The notes: a model not told the origin generated them from the sequence alone. Positions 28,727-37,866 are shown, counted from the first letter of the stretch. The stretch: 64,000 nucleotides of DNA from an uncultured Desulfobulbus sp. (GCF_963664075.1 NZ_OY760916.1:1614001-1678000); one strand, 5' to 3'. Numbers and translations are program-made.

Positions 28727-31309
28727 TTATAACGAAGAAATGAAAGAGCGGTTGACTTCAGGGAGCAGCACTTTGAACACAGAGCCCTGATTTGGGCTGC
28801 TTTGAACGGAGATGGCTCCACCGAGTTTTTTCACAATACTCAGAGCAAGGGGTAACCCCAGGCCTCGGCCAATAAATTTATCCGAGTAGAAGGGGTCAAA
28901 TATATTTTCAAGCTGCTCCGCATTGATGCCTCCGCCATTATCACTGAGCTCAAGGCAGGCATAGGTAATTTGTTCTGGTTTCCAGCCCGCTGGATTGATA
29001 TGCCGGTTGGTAATAGCAGGTTCCTTGAGTGAGCTGACCCGCAGGCAGAGCTGCCCAGGTTGAGTGCCGATCCCTTCGACGGCATTGGTTATCAGCGCAT
29101 CCAAGACCCGGGTGAGTTGTTGGGGATTGGCAATCACCACGGGATCCTGAGGGGGGTACTCTTCTGAAAGCAATATGTTCTCAGGGAGATTTTGGCGTAC
29201 ATTGTTCACTTGCTTGCGGCAAATCTCACTCAAATTGAGCTGTTCATTCTTTTCAGCAAAGTGCCCTGTATAAAGAAGAAGTGATTTGCCCAGATCTGTC
29301 GCCCTTTGACTACCATCTAAAGCACTTCTGAGAAAATTGAAAGTTTCTGGGCGTATATCGCTTTGTTCAAGTGCCAGTTCGAGGTTGCCTGCAACAATAG
29401 CCATCAGGTTGTTGAAGTGATGGGCAATGGCGCCGGCCATCCGCTCCATTCCCACATGTTTCATAAGTTGTCGCTGTTGCTGTTCTAGCTGTAAGCGGCC
29501 ACCGATATCACGGCTTAAACCAAAAACAACCTTCTTGCCGCTCCATTGCCCCAGGGTCAAATGGGTTTCCACCGGAATTTCATCTCCAGTTTTGGTCATC
29601 AGGGGGAACGGGCAGAAATTATTTGTTCCGGCGAGAATTTCCGCGCAGAGTTCTTCGGCTTCCTTTTGGTATTTTTCAGGGTGGAGACTAATGATTGACT
29701 TACCGATTAACTCAGCTGTTTGATAGCCTAAATGTTTGATTGCAGAGGCATTGAGGTAACGAATGCGTCCCTGCATATCAAGGATAAAGACCATGTCGTG
29801 GATGGTGTTAAACAGAGATTCCAGGTTGCGTTGACTGCGAAGGATCTGAGCAGCCTGCTGTTTTTGCATGAGAAAGGTGCCCAGGTGAGCCACGATACGT
29901 TCCAGCGCTGCTCGAGAATAACCGCTGATCTCGTCAAGTTCATGCGAAGCGACATGGAGCGCGGCTATGGTCTTTCCTTCAAAGGTGATAGGAATAATGG
30001 CCATGGCTTTGAGCTCATCACTGAAGTGGGTGGCATGGGCAAGTTGTTTATTTAAGCGATCAAAGGATGTGTAGACGGGTTTGTTTTTGAGCACCAGGCG
30101 GGTGTAGGCGGAATCGGCTTCGTAGACAGCCTCTTTTGCTATAAGGGATGCAGGAAGCCCCTGCTGGACCATGAGGTGGAGCCCTTCATCTTCAGGAAGT
30201 AGTTGGTAGAGGCCGCCACAGTCAGTCTGGGAAATTTCCATGGCCTTTTTCAGGCAGAGTTCCAGGGTTTCCTCAAAGGAGTTTGCAGCGGTCAGCGCGA
30301 CATGTAAGTTTCGTTCAATCCGGAGGAGTTCCCTGGCCTGTTGCATGGTGGTAATATCTGTTGCTGTGCAGACAACAAATTCAACTTCGCCCTGTTCATC
30401 AAGCTTGGGCGTTTTGGTTATGGCCATATAGCGCGGATTATCGTTGCTGAAGGTGAACCACTGTTCGTAATGCAGGGCTTTTTTGCCGGCAAAAACCTGG
30501 CGGTTGCTGGCAAGGGCCAAGGCCAGCATGCGGGGGCGTAAAACAGCTTCCAGAGGGTGGTGGGCGATATCGAGTGGTGTCAGACCGAAATTTTCGGCAA
30601 AGGCGAGATTGACCGAACCATAGGTCTCCGCATCCTTGAGATACCAGACACTCACAGGGATAGAATCGAGCAGAAGTCGCTGTTCAAGGGTTTTGCGTCG
30701 CAGATGAGACTCGGCCCGATCTTGGCTGCTCAGGTCAATGATCACTGAATGCAGCAAGGTTTCTTCTCCCTGAGGCAGAGGGACAGTGTATACCGCAACC
30801 GGGATTTCATCGCCAGAGGCAACCCGATGATGAAATTGAAAATTCAGCTGTTCTCCCGAGAGGACTCGTTGCATGTTTTTAATCGTGGTTCTGCGGGCAT
30901 CGACGTTGATGTCGTAGATGGACATGGCCCCTAATTGCCCTTCATTGTACCCATATAAGGACTGCGCTGCCTCGTTGCTACCGATGATCAATCCAGTTAG
31001 TGGATGGATGACCAATTGCGCGGCCTGGCTCTGTTGAAAAAGGCGCCGGTATCGCTCTTCTCCCTCTTGTGTTTTTCTATTGAGCTGCAGATTTTGCTCT
31101 GTGACCTCCTCATTGTAGAGTTGGTTGCGTTTCATGTAGGCGACTAGCAACAGGCCCAAAAAGGCGCCAACCCCTGCAGGGGGAAGATAATAAAGCGAGG
31201 AAACCGACAGCTTGAACATCGAGTGTTGCGCCCAGGCTAGTGCTGTGAGGAGGCTAGCTCCTGTGAGGGGAAAGAAAATGTATTGGAAAAGTGATCGCAA
31301 TGGAGGCAT
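28727..31309 (-). CDS. Membrane histidine kinase with PAS and GAF domains
   Basis: An 860-residue sensor kinase. Two membrane segments (about 10-30 and 38-60) have almost no periplasmic loop, so sensing is probably intracellular or in the membrane. Then come two PAS domains (about 85-195 and 210-320), a GAF domain (about 335-490) and a third PAS (about 495-610). The transmitter has an unusual H-box (GAIAHHFNNLMAI, the HHFNN type) and an HATPase_c domain with ELSDNGGGI and a GLGLPLALS G2 box. The ligand is not evident. It precedes the sigma-54 regulator and diverges from the FadR-type regulator. Confidence 0.93.
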   Translation of the reverse strand: MPPLRSLFQYIFFPLTGASLLTALAWAQHSMFKLSVSSLYYLPPAGVGAFLGLLLVAYMKRNQLYNEEVTEQNLQLNRKTQEGEERYRRLFQQSQAAQLVIHPLTGLIIGSNEAAQSLYGYNEGQLGAMSIYDINVDARRTTIKNMQRVLSGEQLNFQFHHRVASGDEIPVAVYTVPLPQGEETLLHSVIIDLSSQDRAESHLRRKTLEQRLLLDSIPVSVWYLKDAETYGSVNLAFAENFGLTPLDIAHHPLEAVLRPRMLALALASNRQVFAGKKALHYEQWFTFSNDNPRYMAITKTPKLDEQGEVEFVVCTATDITTMQQARELLRIERNLHVALTAANSFEETLELCLKKAMEISQTDCGGLYQLLPEDEGLHLMVQQGLPASLIAKEAVYEADSAYTRLVLKNKPVYTSFDRLNKQLAHATHFSDELKAMAIIPITFEGKTIAALHVASHELDEISGYSRAALERIVAHLGTFLMQKQQAAQILRSQRNLESLFNTIHDMVFILDMQGRIRYLNASAIKHLGYQTAELIGKSIISLHPEKYQKEAEELCAEILAGTNNFCPFPLMTKTGDEIPVETHLTLGQWSGKKVVFGLSRDIGGRLQLEQQQRQLMKHVGMERMAGAIAHHFNNLMAIVAGNLELALEQSDIRPETFNFLRSALDGSQRATDLGKSLLLYTGHFAEKNEQLNLSEICRKQVNNVRQNLPENILLSEEYPPQDPVVIANPQQLTRVLDALITNAVEGIGTQPGQLCLRVSSLKEPAITNRHINPAGWKPEQITYACLELSDNGGGINAEQLENIFDPFYSDKFIGRGLGLPLALSIVKKLGGAISVQSSPNQGSVFKVLLPEVNRSFISSL

Positions 31310-31476
31310 AACAAGCGCAAGTGTAGGTGGATGATGAATCGGGGTTAGCCTTTTCCAAAGTACTCGCTTGATCAGAAAACTGCGAGCGGAATTGGTATTC
31401 TTGCCGTTGCGGAAGTCCAGGAAAATTTAGGGATGTGGGCACAGGTTAGAGTTGTAGAAAATATAATATGCGCTAT

Positions 31477-31490
31477 ATTGGTTAACCAAT
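31477..31490. promoter_or_regulatory. Candidate FadR/GntR operator, site 1
   Basis: ATTGGTTAACCAAT is a perfect 14-base palindrome of the TGGT-N-ACCA type used by FadR-family regulators. It recurs with one central base changed at 31564. Confidence 0.6.
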
Positions 31491-31563
31491 AAGGTGCAGT
31501 ATGACTGGTTTCGCCAAGGGATGGCCGTTTTTTCATGGTTTATGTAAAAATTGAAGTTCGTTT

Positions 31564-31577
31564 ATTGGTCAACCAAT
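31564..31577. promoter_or_regulatory. Candidate FadR/GntR operator, site 2
   Basis: ATTGGTCAACCAAT differs from site 1 by one central base and begins 87 bases from it, about eight helical turns, on the same face. It lies 179 bases before the regulator's start codon. Confidence 0.6.
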
Positions 31578-31755
31578 GGGGGCGATTGTCTGGATGCCTG
31601 CACATGGAGCCAACTCGCAAACAGGAACAACCAATGGTATCTTCAATGACAAAAAAATATTCTTGAACTACATGCAAACAGCCGGTGACCGAGCTCGTAA
31701 CTTCGTTTTCGGAGCTTTGTACGTGAACGACTAAAACTGGTAGGGAGGAAGAGGG

Positions 31756-32460
31756 ATGCCGGGCGCAGCCCCAGATGAAAAAAGCAATGTTTATACTGGC
31801 ATCATCAGGCGCATTCAATCCATGATTGCTGAAGGACAGCTTGTTTCAGGGGACAAACTGCCTGCGGAGCGCCGACTGGCTGAGCAGTTTGGTGTTTCCA
31901 GGAGCCATTTGCGTCAGGCCCTGCAGGCAATGGCTGAGCGTGGGGTGATTGAGAGTCGGCAGGGAGATGGTACCTATCTGCTCAGTACCATGGAGCAGGG
32001 GCCCTCTGTCGATAATCTTCTTGAGGCCATAACTACACAAAAAGATGCGCTGCATGAGATTATTGAATTCAGGCAGATGATTGAGCCACAGATTGCGGCT
32101 CTGGCAGCAAAGCGAATGACGACACAGGAACTGGTTCAGATCAAGGCGGTGGTCTGTGATCAGCAGCGAGCCTTGCTGGGAGGACTGGAATCAACGCAGC
32201 TCGATGCCCGGTTTCATCAAATTTTAGCTGAAAGTACCGGGAACAGAGCACTGAGTCGGGTGATGGAGGCTATTCAATCCATTCTTGATGAAAGTCGAGG
32301 TGAATGGTTGCAAAACTCTACTAGGCGGCAGACATCAGTGGATGGGCATCTGCATATTATAGACGCCTTGGAAGCAAATGACGGGCAAGCGGCGTCTCTT
32401 GCCATGCAACGTCATCTGGCAGCTATCGAACAGGTTATTTTTTCTGACGATAGAGAATAG
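31756..32460 (+). CDS. FadR-subfamily GntR transcriptional regulator
   Basis: A 234-residue regulator. The N-terminal winged helix (about 8-75) shows the GntR pattern SGDKLPAERRLAEQFGVSRSHLRQALQAMAERG; the C-terminal all-helical FCD domain (about 90-225) would bind a small acid. FCD proteins respond to lactate, pyruvate, glycolate or other organic acids; which one is not readable here. A strong GGGAGGAAGAGGG site precedes the ATG. Two palindromes upstream suggest autoregulation. A TauE/SafE-type permease follows after about 70 bases and is a likely co-regulated gene. Confidence 0.92.
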   Translation: MPGAAPDEKSNVYTGIIRRIQSMIAEGQLVSGDKLPAERRLAEQFGVSRSHLRQALQAMAERGVIESRQGDGTYLLSTMEQGPSVDNLLEAITTQKDALHEIIEFRQMIEPQIAALAAKRMTTQELVQIKAVVCDQQRALLGGLESTQLDARFHQILAESTGNRALSRVMEAIQSILDESRGEWLQNSTRRQTSVDGHLHIIDALEANDGQAASLAMQRHLAAIEQVIFSDDRE

Positions 32461-32533
32461 CCAAGGATTGTCAAGTGAAATCAGAGGATTACACCTCTGT
32501 TCCAGAGGTCAATATCCATAAAGGAAGAATAGA

Positions 32534-33337
32534 ATGGGACTTGAAATATTAGCGATGTATGTCGCTGTCGGCGCAGTTGCCGGAATTATTGCGGGATTAC
32601 TTGGTGTAGGCGGGGGACTGGTTATTGTACCGATTCTGGCGATTTGTTTTCCTCTTCAGGGAATTGAACCCACGCATGTGATGCATCTGGCTCTGGGGAC
32701 GTCTCTGGCTTCGATTATCTTTACCTCGATCTCCAGTCTTTTGGCGCATAATCGACGTGGAGCTGTCGACTGGGCAATTTTTCGTCGAATTGTTCCCGGA
32801 GTGCTGTTGGGGACATTTCTAGGGGCTTTGGTGGCTGCCTATCTTTCAACGGATTTTCTTAAAGGTTTTTTCTGCATCTTTCTCTACACCGCAGCCACCC
32901 AGATGTTTTTTGGAAAAAAACCAAAGGCATCACGTGAACTGCCCGCTGCTCCGGGGATGTTTGGTGTGGGGTCGGTCATAGGAGTGGTTTCAGCCCTGGT
33001 TGGTATTGGTGGTGGATCGTTATCTGTACCCTTTTTTGTCTGGTGTAATGTCCAGGCTCATCGGGCAATCGGTACCTCAGCAGCCATCGGATTGCCCATC
33101 GCCATTGCCGGCGCTCTTGGGTATATCTTAAATAACCCGCATGCAGAGGGGCTTCCAGCATACAGCCTTGGCTATATTTATCTACCGGCGCTGGCTGGTA
33201 TTGTCTGTGCTTCGGTGTGCACGGCACCGTTGGGGGCAAAGCTTGCACACGCCTTACCGGTGGATAAGCTCAAACGTATTTTTTCGATCTTTTTATATGC
33301 AATTGCGACCAAGATGGTCTGGTCAATTTTTGTGTGA
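32534..33337 (+). CDS. TauE/SafE family permease
   Basis: A 267-residue inner-membrane protein of the TauE/SafE (COG0730) family with about eight helices. The two internal halves each begin with a glycine-rich segment, GLLGVGGGLVIVP near residue 22 and ALVGIGGGSLSVPF near 152, the duplicated signature of the family. Members export or import sulfite, sulfoacetate or other organic anions. AAGGAAG precedes the ATG. Its position behind a FadR-type regulator points to an organic acid or sulfonate substrate, which is inference only. Confidence 0.9.
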   Translation: MGLEILAMYVAVGAVAGIIAGLLGVGGGLVIVPILAICFPLQGIEPTHVMHLALGTSLASIIFTSISSLLAHNRRGAVDWAIFRRIVPGVLLGTFLGALVAAYLSTDFLKGFFCIFLYTAATQMFFGKKPKASRELPAAPGMFGVGSVIGVVSALVGIGGGSLSVPFFVWCNVQAHRAIGTSAAIGLPIAIAGALGYILNNPHAEGLPAYSLGYIYLPALAGIVCASVCTAPLGAKLAHALPVDKLKRIFSIFLYAIATKMVWSIFV

Positions 33338-33371
33338 GAAGAGTCGACTGAGAGAAGGTGAGAAAAAGAAT

Positions 33372-33408
33372 ACATCCCCCTGATGTCCTGGCGGCGATAG
33401 GGGGATGT
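33372..33408. terminator. Bidirectional terminator between permease and recR
   Basis: ACATCCCCC pairs perfectly with GGGGGATGT. On the minus strand (the recR side) a T-rich run follows; on the plus strand TTGAATTT follows. Confidence 0.7.
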
Positions 33409-33413
33409 TGAAT

Positions 33414-34016
33414 TTAAGAGACTGCTTGACGGGATTGTATGGCGCGGGCAAGAGTATGTTCATCGGCATATTTAATGTCCATGCCCATGGGGATACCGCA
33501 GGCGAGACGACTGAGACCAATCCCGCTATGAACTAGCATCTCGGCAATATAGGAGGCTGTGGCCTCGCCGGCAACGGTTGAGCTGGTGGCGATGAGTATC
33601 TCATCCACCTGTCCGGATTGCACTCGTTTGCGGAGTTCCTCCATTTTTAGCTCCGATGGCCCTATGCCCTCCATGGGGGCGATCACACCATGCAGGATAT
33701 GGTAGGTGCCGCTAAAGGCGCCAGTCTTTTCAATGGCAATCTGGTCGCCTGGTTCTTCAACCACACAGACAATTCGGCTGTTACGGCTGGGATTGCCGCA
33801 GATGGCACAGGGATCAGTCTCGGAGAAGGTATAGCAACTGCTACAAAGATGAATCATCTCATGCAGTTGTTCCAGGTCCATGGCCAAGTTTCTTGCCTCG
33901 GTCGCGGGGCGCCGCAGAATATACAGTGCCAGACGAGTGGCGGTTTTTCGACCAATGCCTGGGAGTTTGGTCAGGTCACCAATCAACCGATCAAGCGCCG
34001 GTGGAATAACCTGCAT
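33414..34016 (-). CDS. recR: Recombination mediator RecR
   Basis: A 200-residue RecR, which with RecF/RecO loads RecA on gapped DNA. Seen are the N-terminal helix-hairpin-helix (LTKLPGIGRKTATRLA), the zinc finger CSSCYTFSETDPCAIC and the Toprim segment with VVEEPGD and the later GEATASYIAEML. Length is standard. It starts directly after the ybaB stop and closes the conserved cluster SRP RNA-dnaX-ybaB-recR. Confidence 0.98.
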   Translation of the reverse strand: MQVIPPALDRLIGDLTKLPGIGRKTATRLALYILRRPATEARNLAMDLEQLHEMIHLCSSCYTFSETDPCAICGNPSRNSRIVCVVEEPGDQIAIEKTGAFSGTYHILHGVIAPMEGIGPSELKMEELRKRVQSGQVDEILIATSSTVAGEATASYIAEMLVHSGIGLSRLACGIPMGMDIKYADEHTLARAIQSRQAVS

Positions 34017-34325
34017 TTAGAATAACCCGGGAATATTCATACCACCTGTGAGTTTACCCATCTCGCTTTTGCCCATCTCTTTTGCCTTGTTCAGGCCATC
34101 ATTGACCGCAGAAACCACAAGGTCCTGCAGCATTTGGGTATTTTCCGGCTGCACCAGCGCCTGCTCTATGCTTATCCCCAGGACAACGCCTTTACCATTC
34201 AATGTTGCGGTGACCATACCGCCGCCGGCAGATCCACTCACCTCTTTATTGCCGAGTTCGTCCTGAACTTTGGCCAGGTTCTCCTGAAACTGCTGGGCCT
34301 GTTTCATTAAGCTACTCATATCCAT
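34017..34325 (-). CDS. ybaB: YbaB/EbfC nucleoid-associated protein
   Basis: A 102-residue DNA-binding protein of the YbaB/EbfC family, which forms dimers and coats the nucleoid. The conserved order is present: MKQAQQFQENLAKVQDEL, a strand pair (GGGMVTATLNGKG) and the C-terminal DLVVSAVNDGLNKAKE helix. It lies between dnaX and recR and abuts recR directly, as in many bacteria, so it is probably co-transcribed and coupled. Confidence 0.95.
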   Translation of the reverse strand: MDMSSLMKQAQQFQENLAKVQDELGNKEVSGSAGGGMVTATLNGKGVVLGISIEQALVQPENTQMLQDLVVSAVNDGLNKAKEMGKSEMGKLTGGMNIPGLF

Positions 34326-34378
34326 ACGCTACCTCTTTATTCTTTAAATGACGGGTGAAAGAAAGAAACGGGCCGATA

Positions 34379-36319
34379 TCACTGTGGCTGACTATCCTGC
34401 TCTTCCGAATCGATATCGGGCTTGTCACTGTTTTTAGGGGCTGTTTGATGAGGACTCCGGTAACGGGGGCCGATGCGAATGTCACCCACCTGACCGGTGA
34501 AAACATCAAGGGCTGTCAGGACCATGGGGTCATTGGCGAGAGCGCGCCGTTCATTTTGCGCGGCCAAACCACTTGCCGGGTCGACAGAACAGGCATCCGA
34601 TCCAGGTACTTCAAACTGGATTGAAAGATTCTCCTGAAAAAAATCGAGCAGATATTCACTGATTCCTTGAATGTTATTTTTCTGGCGGAGCATGGTGCAA
34701 TCCGCACTGTCAGTGAAGTGAACTATAAGCTGATCTTCTTTGAGGTCAACCGAGGAGGCCATCTGCAGGGCAGCCGCACTCCAGGGTTGACGATCGCGCA
34801 CATACTTGAGAAAGCCATCCCAGTTTTGACGAATACGTTTTTTCCGCTCTTGGGGGGTGGGGGCAGGCTCTGAATCAGGTAGTGGCGCCGTTGAAGGTTT
34901 TTGAGTCGGTTGGTCCTTGAGCTCAGGCAGGGGGGAGGCTAGAGGTGAACGATTATTTTCTGTGTCTATTTTTTCAGTTTTTTTTTCGGGAACGCCACTC
35001 TGCAATGGTGCTGTTGGGCGAGACTGGCTCCGCTCTGCTGTGGCAGGGTGGGGCGGATCCTCTGCAAGTGAAGGGGCCTGAACCCCTTCAGACTTTTTTT
35101 CAGACAACCCGGCCAGTATCTCTTTGGTCGCCTGGGCGGACGCTGTTGTATGCTGTGGAGCCAGATCCTCAAGCGTCTGCCCATCGAGGAGTTGATCAAA
35201 ACGAGAGATCAGGCTGGAGACCGGAAGCACATTGTTGAATTGGATCGCACGAATAAAGCTGAGTTCAAGCGCCAGGCGGGGTTGCTGCGAATAGCCGACT
35301 TTTTCAACCCCTTCGAGCAGCAGGTTGAACATGGCGGAGATGGTCTCCAGGGAGAATTCATCTGCTGTTGCCCTGAGATGGGTAAGGTCTTCTTCGGGCA
35401 GGGCGAGCATGGATTGGGGGGCAGGGGCTATCTTGCAGACAACCAGATTACGAAACCACTGGAGAAGATCATTGCAGAAACGTTTGATGTCCGTGCCATG
35501 GAGATACATCTCCTCAAGTAAGCTGTAGATCGTTGCCAGATCGCCCTGAAGGAGAGCGGTTCCCAAATGAGCCACCAGTTGGTGATTGACCAGTCCAAGA
35601 ACCTCGACCACCTCTGTGGCTTTGACCTCAGTGCCGCAGTAGGAAAAAATCTGATCCAAAAGGCTCAAGCCATCACGAACACTGCCCCCTGCCTCACGAA
35701 CGATCATGTCAACTGCTGCAGGCTCCATGCTCACCCCGTCAAGACCGGCAAGACGCTGAAAATGCTCGGCCAATTCAGCGTGGCTCAGGCGCTTGAGCTC
35801 GTAGCGTTGACAACGCGAGAGGATGGTCACCGGCACCTTATGTAACTCTGTGGTGGCAAACATGAAATAAACATGATCCGGTGGCTCTTCCAGTGTCTTT
35901 AACAAGGCGTTAAAGGCCTCGGTTGTCAGCATGTGGACTTCATCGATGATGATGATTTTATAGCGGGAACTGGTGGGCATGAACCGAATCTTTTCTTTCA
36001 GTTCACGAATCTCCTGAATACCACGGTTGGAGGCACCATCCACTTCCTGGAGATCGATGCTGGAGCCGTCGGCTATATCCAGGCAGGAGCGGCATTGGTT
36101 ACAGGGTTCGGTTGCAGGGCCCTGTTCGCAGTTCAGCGCCTTGGCCATGATGCGGGCAAGGGTGGTTTTGCCAGTTCCTCGAATTCCGCTGAAAATGAGG
36201 GCGTGGGCAACACGGCCCTGAGATAAGGCATTTTGCAGCGTGCGGACGACAGGCTTCTGCCCGACGACTTCGGCAAATTTTTGGGGACGAGATTTTCTGG
36301 CGAGAACGAGATAAGACAC
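34379..36319 (-). CDS. dnaX: DNA polymerase III gamma/tau subunit DnaX
   Basis: A 646-residue clamp-loader ATPase, almost the length of E. coli tau (643). The AAA+ module has Walker A GIRGTGKTTLA near residue 45, the zinc knuckle CEQGPATEPCNQCRSC, DEVHML (Walker B) and SRC sensor motifs. Collar domain III ends near 370; a Pro/Ser/Thr-rich linker (about 390-485) leads to the tau-specific C-terminus. The start is GTG with a weak ribosome site. Codons 445-448 contain a run of nine A (34978-34986 on the plus strand) behind which both other frames stop at once; see findings. Confidence 0.96.
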   Translation of the reverse strand: MSYLVLARKSRPQKFAEVVGQKPVVRTLQNALSQGRVAHALIFSGIRGTGKTTLARIMAKALNCEQGPATEPCNQCRSCLDIADGSSIDLQEVDGASNRGIQEIRELKEKIRFMPTSSRYKIIIIDEVHMLTTEAFNALLKTLEEPPDHVYFMFATTELHKVPVTILSRCQRYELKRLSHAELAEHFQRLAGLDGVSMEPAAVDMIVREAGGSVRDGLSLLDQIFSYCGTEVKATEVVEVLGLVNHQLVAHLGTALLQGDLATIYSLLEEMYLHGTDIKRFCNDLLQWFRNLVVCKIAPAPQSMLALPEEDLTHLRATADEFSLETISAMFNLLLEGVEKVGYSQQPRLALELSFIRAIQFNNVLPVSSLISRFDQLLDGQTLEDLAPQHTTASAQATKEILAGLSEKKSEGVQAPSLAEDPPHPATAERSQSRPTAPLQSGVPEKKTEKIDTENNRSPLASPLPELKDQPTQKPSTAPLPDSEPAPTPQERKKRIRQNWDGFLKYVRDRQPWSAAALQMASSVDLKEDQLIVHFTDSADCTMLRQKNNIQGISEYLLDFFQENLSIQFEVPGSDACSVDPASGLAAQNERRALANDPMVLTALDVFTGQVGDIRIGPRYRSPHQTAPKNSDKPDIDSEEQDSQPQ

Positions 36320-36394
36320 AGGGAATATAGGCAGTCAGTTCTCAGGTTGGGATTGAAGCGAGGGAGGGTGGAGGGTGATCCACCGGGGGCCACC

Positions 36395-36503
36395 TAAAAA
36401 AGGATAGCCGGGCAACCCCATGCACATAAAGAGTGTCACTACCGCTGCTTCCTCCCGGACCTGACGGGGTTTGTGATTCTTTATTGCACAGGACCCGGCT
36501 ATC
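36395..36503 (-). ncRNA. ffs: Signal recognition particle RNA (4.5S type)
   Basis: On the minus strand the conserved apical domain GTCAGGTCCGGGAGGAAGCA is followed by GCGGTAGTGA and is flanked by long complementary arms closing with GATAGCCGGG and CCCGGCTATC. A TTTTTTA run follows, giving an RNA of about 100 nucleotides, the small bacterial SRP RNA that binds Ffh. Its place just upstream of dnaX-ybaB-recR matches the arrangement known in Bacillus and many other bacteria. The exact 5' end is estimated from the closing stem. Confidence 0.95.
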
Positions 36504-36589
36504 ACACTGGAGATCATGTGGCTGTTCACTCGGGCTCATGATGTTTGTGACACCGTTGGCTGTTGTGTTGGGCCCAAGTTGGTCCGAGG

Positions 36590-36618
36590 TTTATACTCTT
36601 GATTGATGCTGGCGTCAA
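36590..36618 (-). promoter_or_regulatory. Candidate promoter for the SRP RNA
   Basis: TTGACG and TATAAA with a 17-base spacer on the minus strand, a good sigma-70 match. The predicted start lies about 80 bases before the mature SRP RNA, so the RNA would need 5' processing or another promoter. Confidence 0.55.
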
Positions 36619-36772
36619 GGATTTTGATCGAATCTTTTATGTGAGCAGTCTGCTCACCCACGAAGGGACAAAAAGAAATCCCCTTTATTCTCCAACGAAA
36701 GTTCTGAGAATGAAGGGGATATGTATTTGGCGCAACAAAGGCGAAATTGTTCCCAAGAATACATCCAAAGGA

Positions 36773-37765
36773 TTAAAAAAGCAGATCTTTTTTGCCAAGA
36801 ACTGCAACCAGGTCATCGGCAGCGCGGGTCGGGGCAATTTTTCCCTGTTCAACTCCAGCCTTGATTGAGGGCAGCAGCTTCTGGGTTTCCTCATGGGTGT
36901 AAAACCAACGCTCCAGGCCTTCATTGACTAGAAACCACATCCAACTCATTGCCTGATCCTGACGTTTTTTCTGCAGTTCTCCGGAGTTAGTCATGATATC
37001 TTTGTGCTTCATGACGGTCTCCCAGACCTCTTCAAGACCTCGGTGTTCAAGGGCACTGCAGGTCATGACTGGAGGCATCCAGTTGGGGGAAGAAGGGGTG
37101 ACCAGGTGCAGTGCTGTCTCATACTGTTTTTTGGCAAGTCGTGCCCGGGTGACATTGTCGCCGTCTGCTTTATTGACCACAATGGCATCTGCGACCTCAA
37201 GAACACCTTTTTTGATGCCCTGCAACTCATCACCGGCACCGGAAATCTGCAGGACCAGAAAAAAATCACACATGGAGGCAACGGTGGTCTCGGACTGACC
37301 AACACCAACAGTCTCGATGATAATAACATCAAAACCAGCTGCTTCGCAGACCAGCATTGTCTCACGGGTTTTTCGGGCAACACCACCAAGGGACCCACCG
37401 GAGGGGGAGGGGCGAATAAAGGCCATATCGTTGACAGCCAGTTGTTCCATGCGTGTTTTGTCACCCAGAATGGAGCCACCACTTCTGGTACTGGAAGGAT
37501 CGATAGCCAGAACGGCAACCCGAAACCCCAGTTTGGTCAACATGGTTCCAAAGCTCTCGATAAAGGTGCTTTTGCCCGCACCCGGTACTCCGGTAATGCC
37601 CAAGCGAACTGCTTTGCCGGTTCGGGGAAGGAGCTCATTGATAACCTGTCTGGCAATGTCCTGGTGAGTAGACAGGGTGGACTCAATGAGCGTAATGGTT
37701 CGTGCGAGCATCAGGCGATTATTGTCAAGAACGCCTTGAATGTAATAACTGGGATCTTTCTGCAT
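36773..37765 (-). CDS. meaB: MeaB-type GTPase chaperone of methylmalonyl-CoA mutase
   Basis: A 330-residue G3E GTPase (MeaB/ArgK) that loads and protects the adenosylcobalamin of methylmalonyl-CoA mutase. The P-loop GVPGAGKSTFIES lies near residue 58; DPSSTRSGGSILGDKTRM is the conserved switch segment, ETVGVGQSE the metal-binding region, and VNKADGDN the guanine-specificity motif. It is the last gene of the propionate operon, separated from the mutase gene by a strong hairpin. It has no clear ribosome site of its own. Confidence 0.96.
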   Translation of the reverse strand: MQKDPSYYIQGVLDNNRLMLARTITLIESTLSTHQDIARQVINELLPRTGKAVRLGITGVPGAGKSTFIESFGTMLTKLGFRVAVLAIDPSSTRSGGSILGDKTRMEQLAVNDMAFIRPSPSGGSLGGVARKTRETMLVCEAAGFDVIIIETVGVGQSETTVASMCDFFLVLQISGAGDELQGIKKGVLEVADAIVVNKADGDNVTRARLAKKQYETALHLVTPSSPNWMPPVMTCSALEHRGLEEVWETVMKHKDIMTNSGELQKKRQDQAMSWMWFLVNEGLERWFYTHEETQKLLPSIKAGVEQGKIAPTRAADDLVAVLGKKDLLF

Positions 37766-37802
37766 ATTCGGCCTTTAGTAATGGTTTTGAAGGGAGAAAA
37801 CA

Positions 37803-37834
37803 GCGAACGGACGGATTTTAGCCCGTCCGTTCGC
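37803..37834 (-). terminator. Hairpin between the mutase and meaB genes
   Basis: Perfect 12-base arms GCGAACGGACGG and CCGTCCGTTCGC enclose an eight-base loop; TGTTTTCT follows on the minus strand. It lies inside the operon, so it may be a partial terminator or an mRNA-stabilising or processing element. Confidence 0.65.
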
Positions 37835-37866
37835 ATGTTTACCAATATGCTTTTAGCAGTTGTTAC

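Larger units (their letters stand above)
31310..31755. other. 446-base divergent regulatory region
   Basis: This gap separates the minus-strand histidine kinase from the plus-strand FadR-type regulator. It holds two near-identical ATTGGT-NN-ACCAAT palindromes (separate entries) and an AT-rich stretch around 31461-31480. On the minus strand TTGGTT and TTATAT are 17 bases apart and overlap the first palindrome, which would place the operator on a kinase-gene promoter. No credible ORF is seen. Confidence 0.5.
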
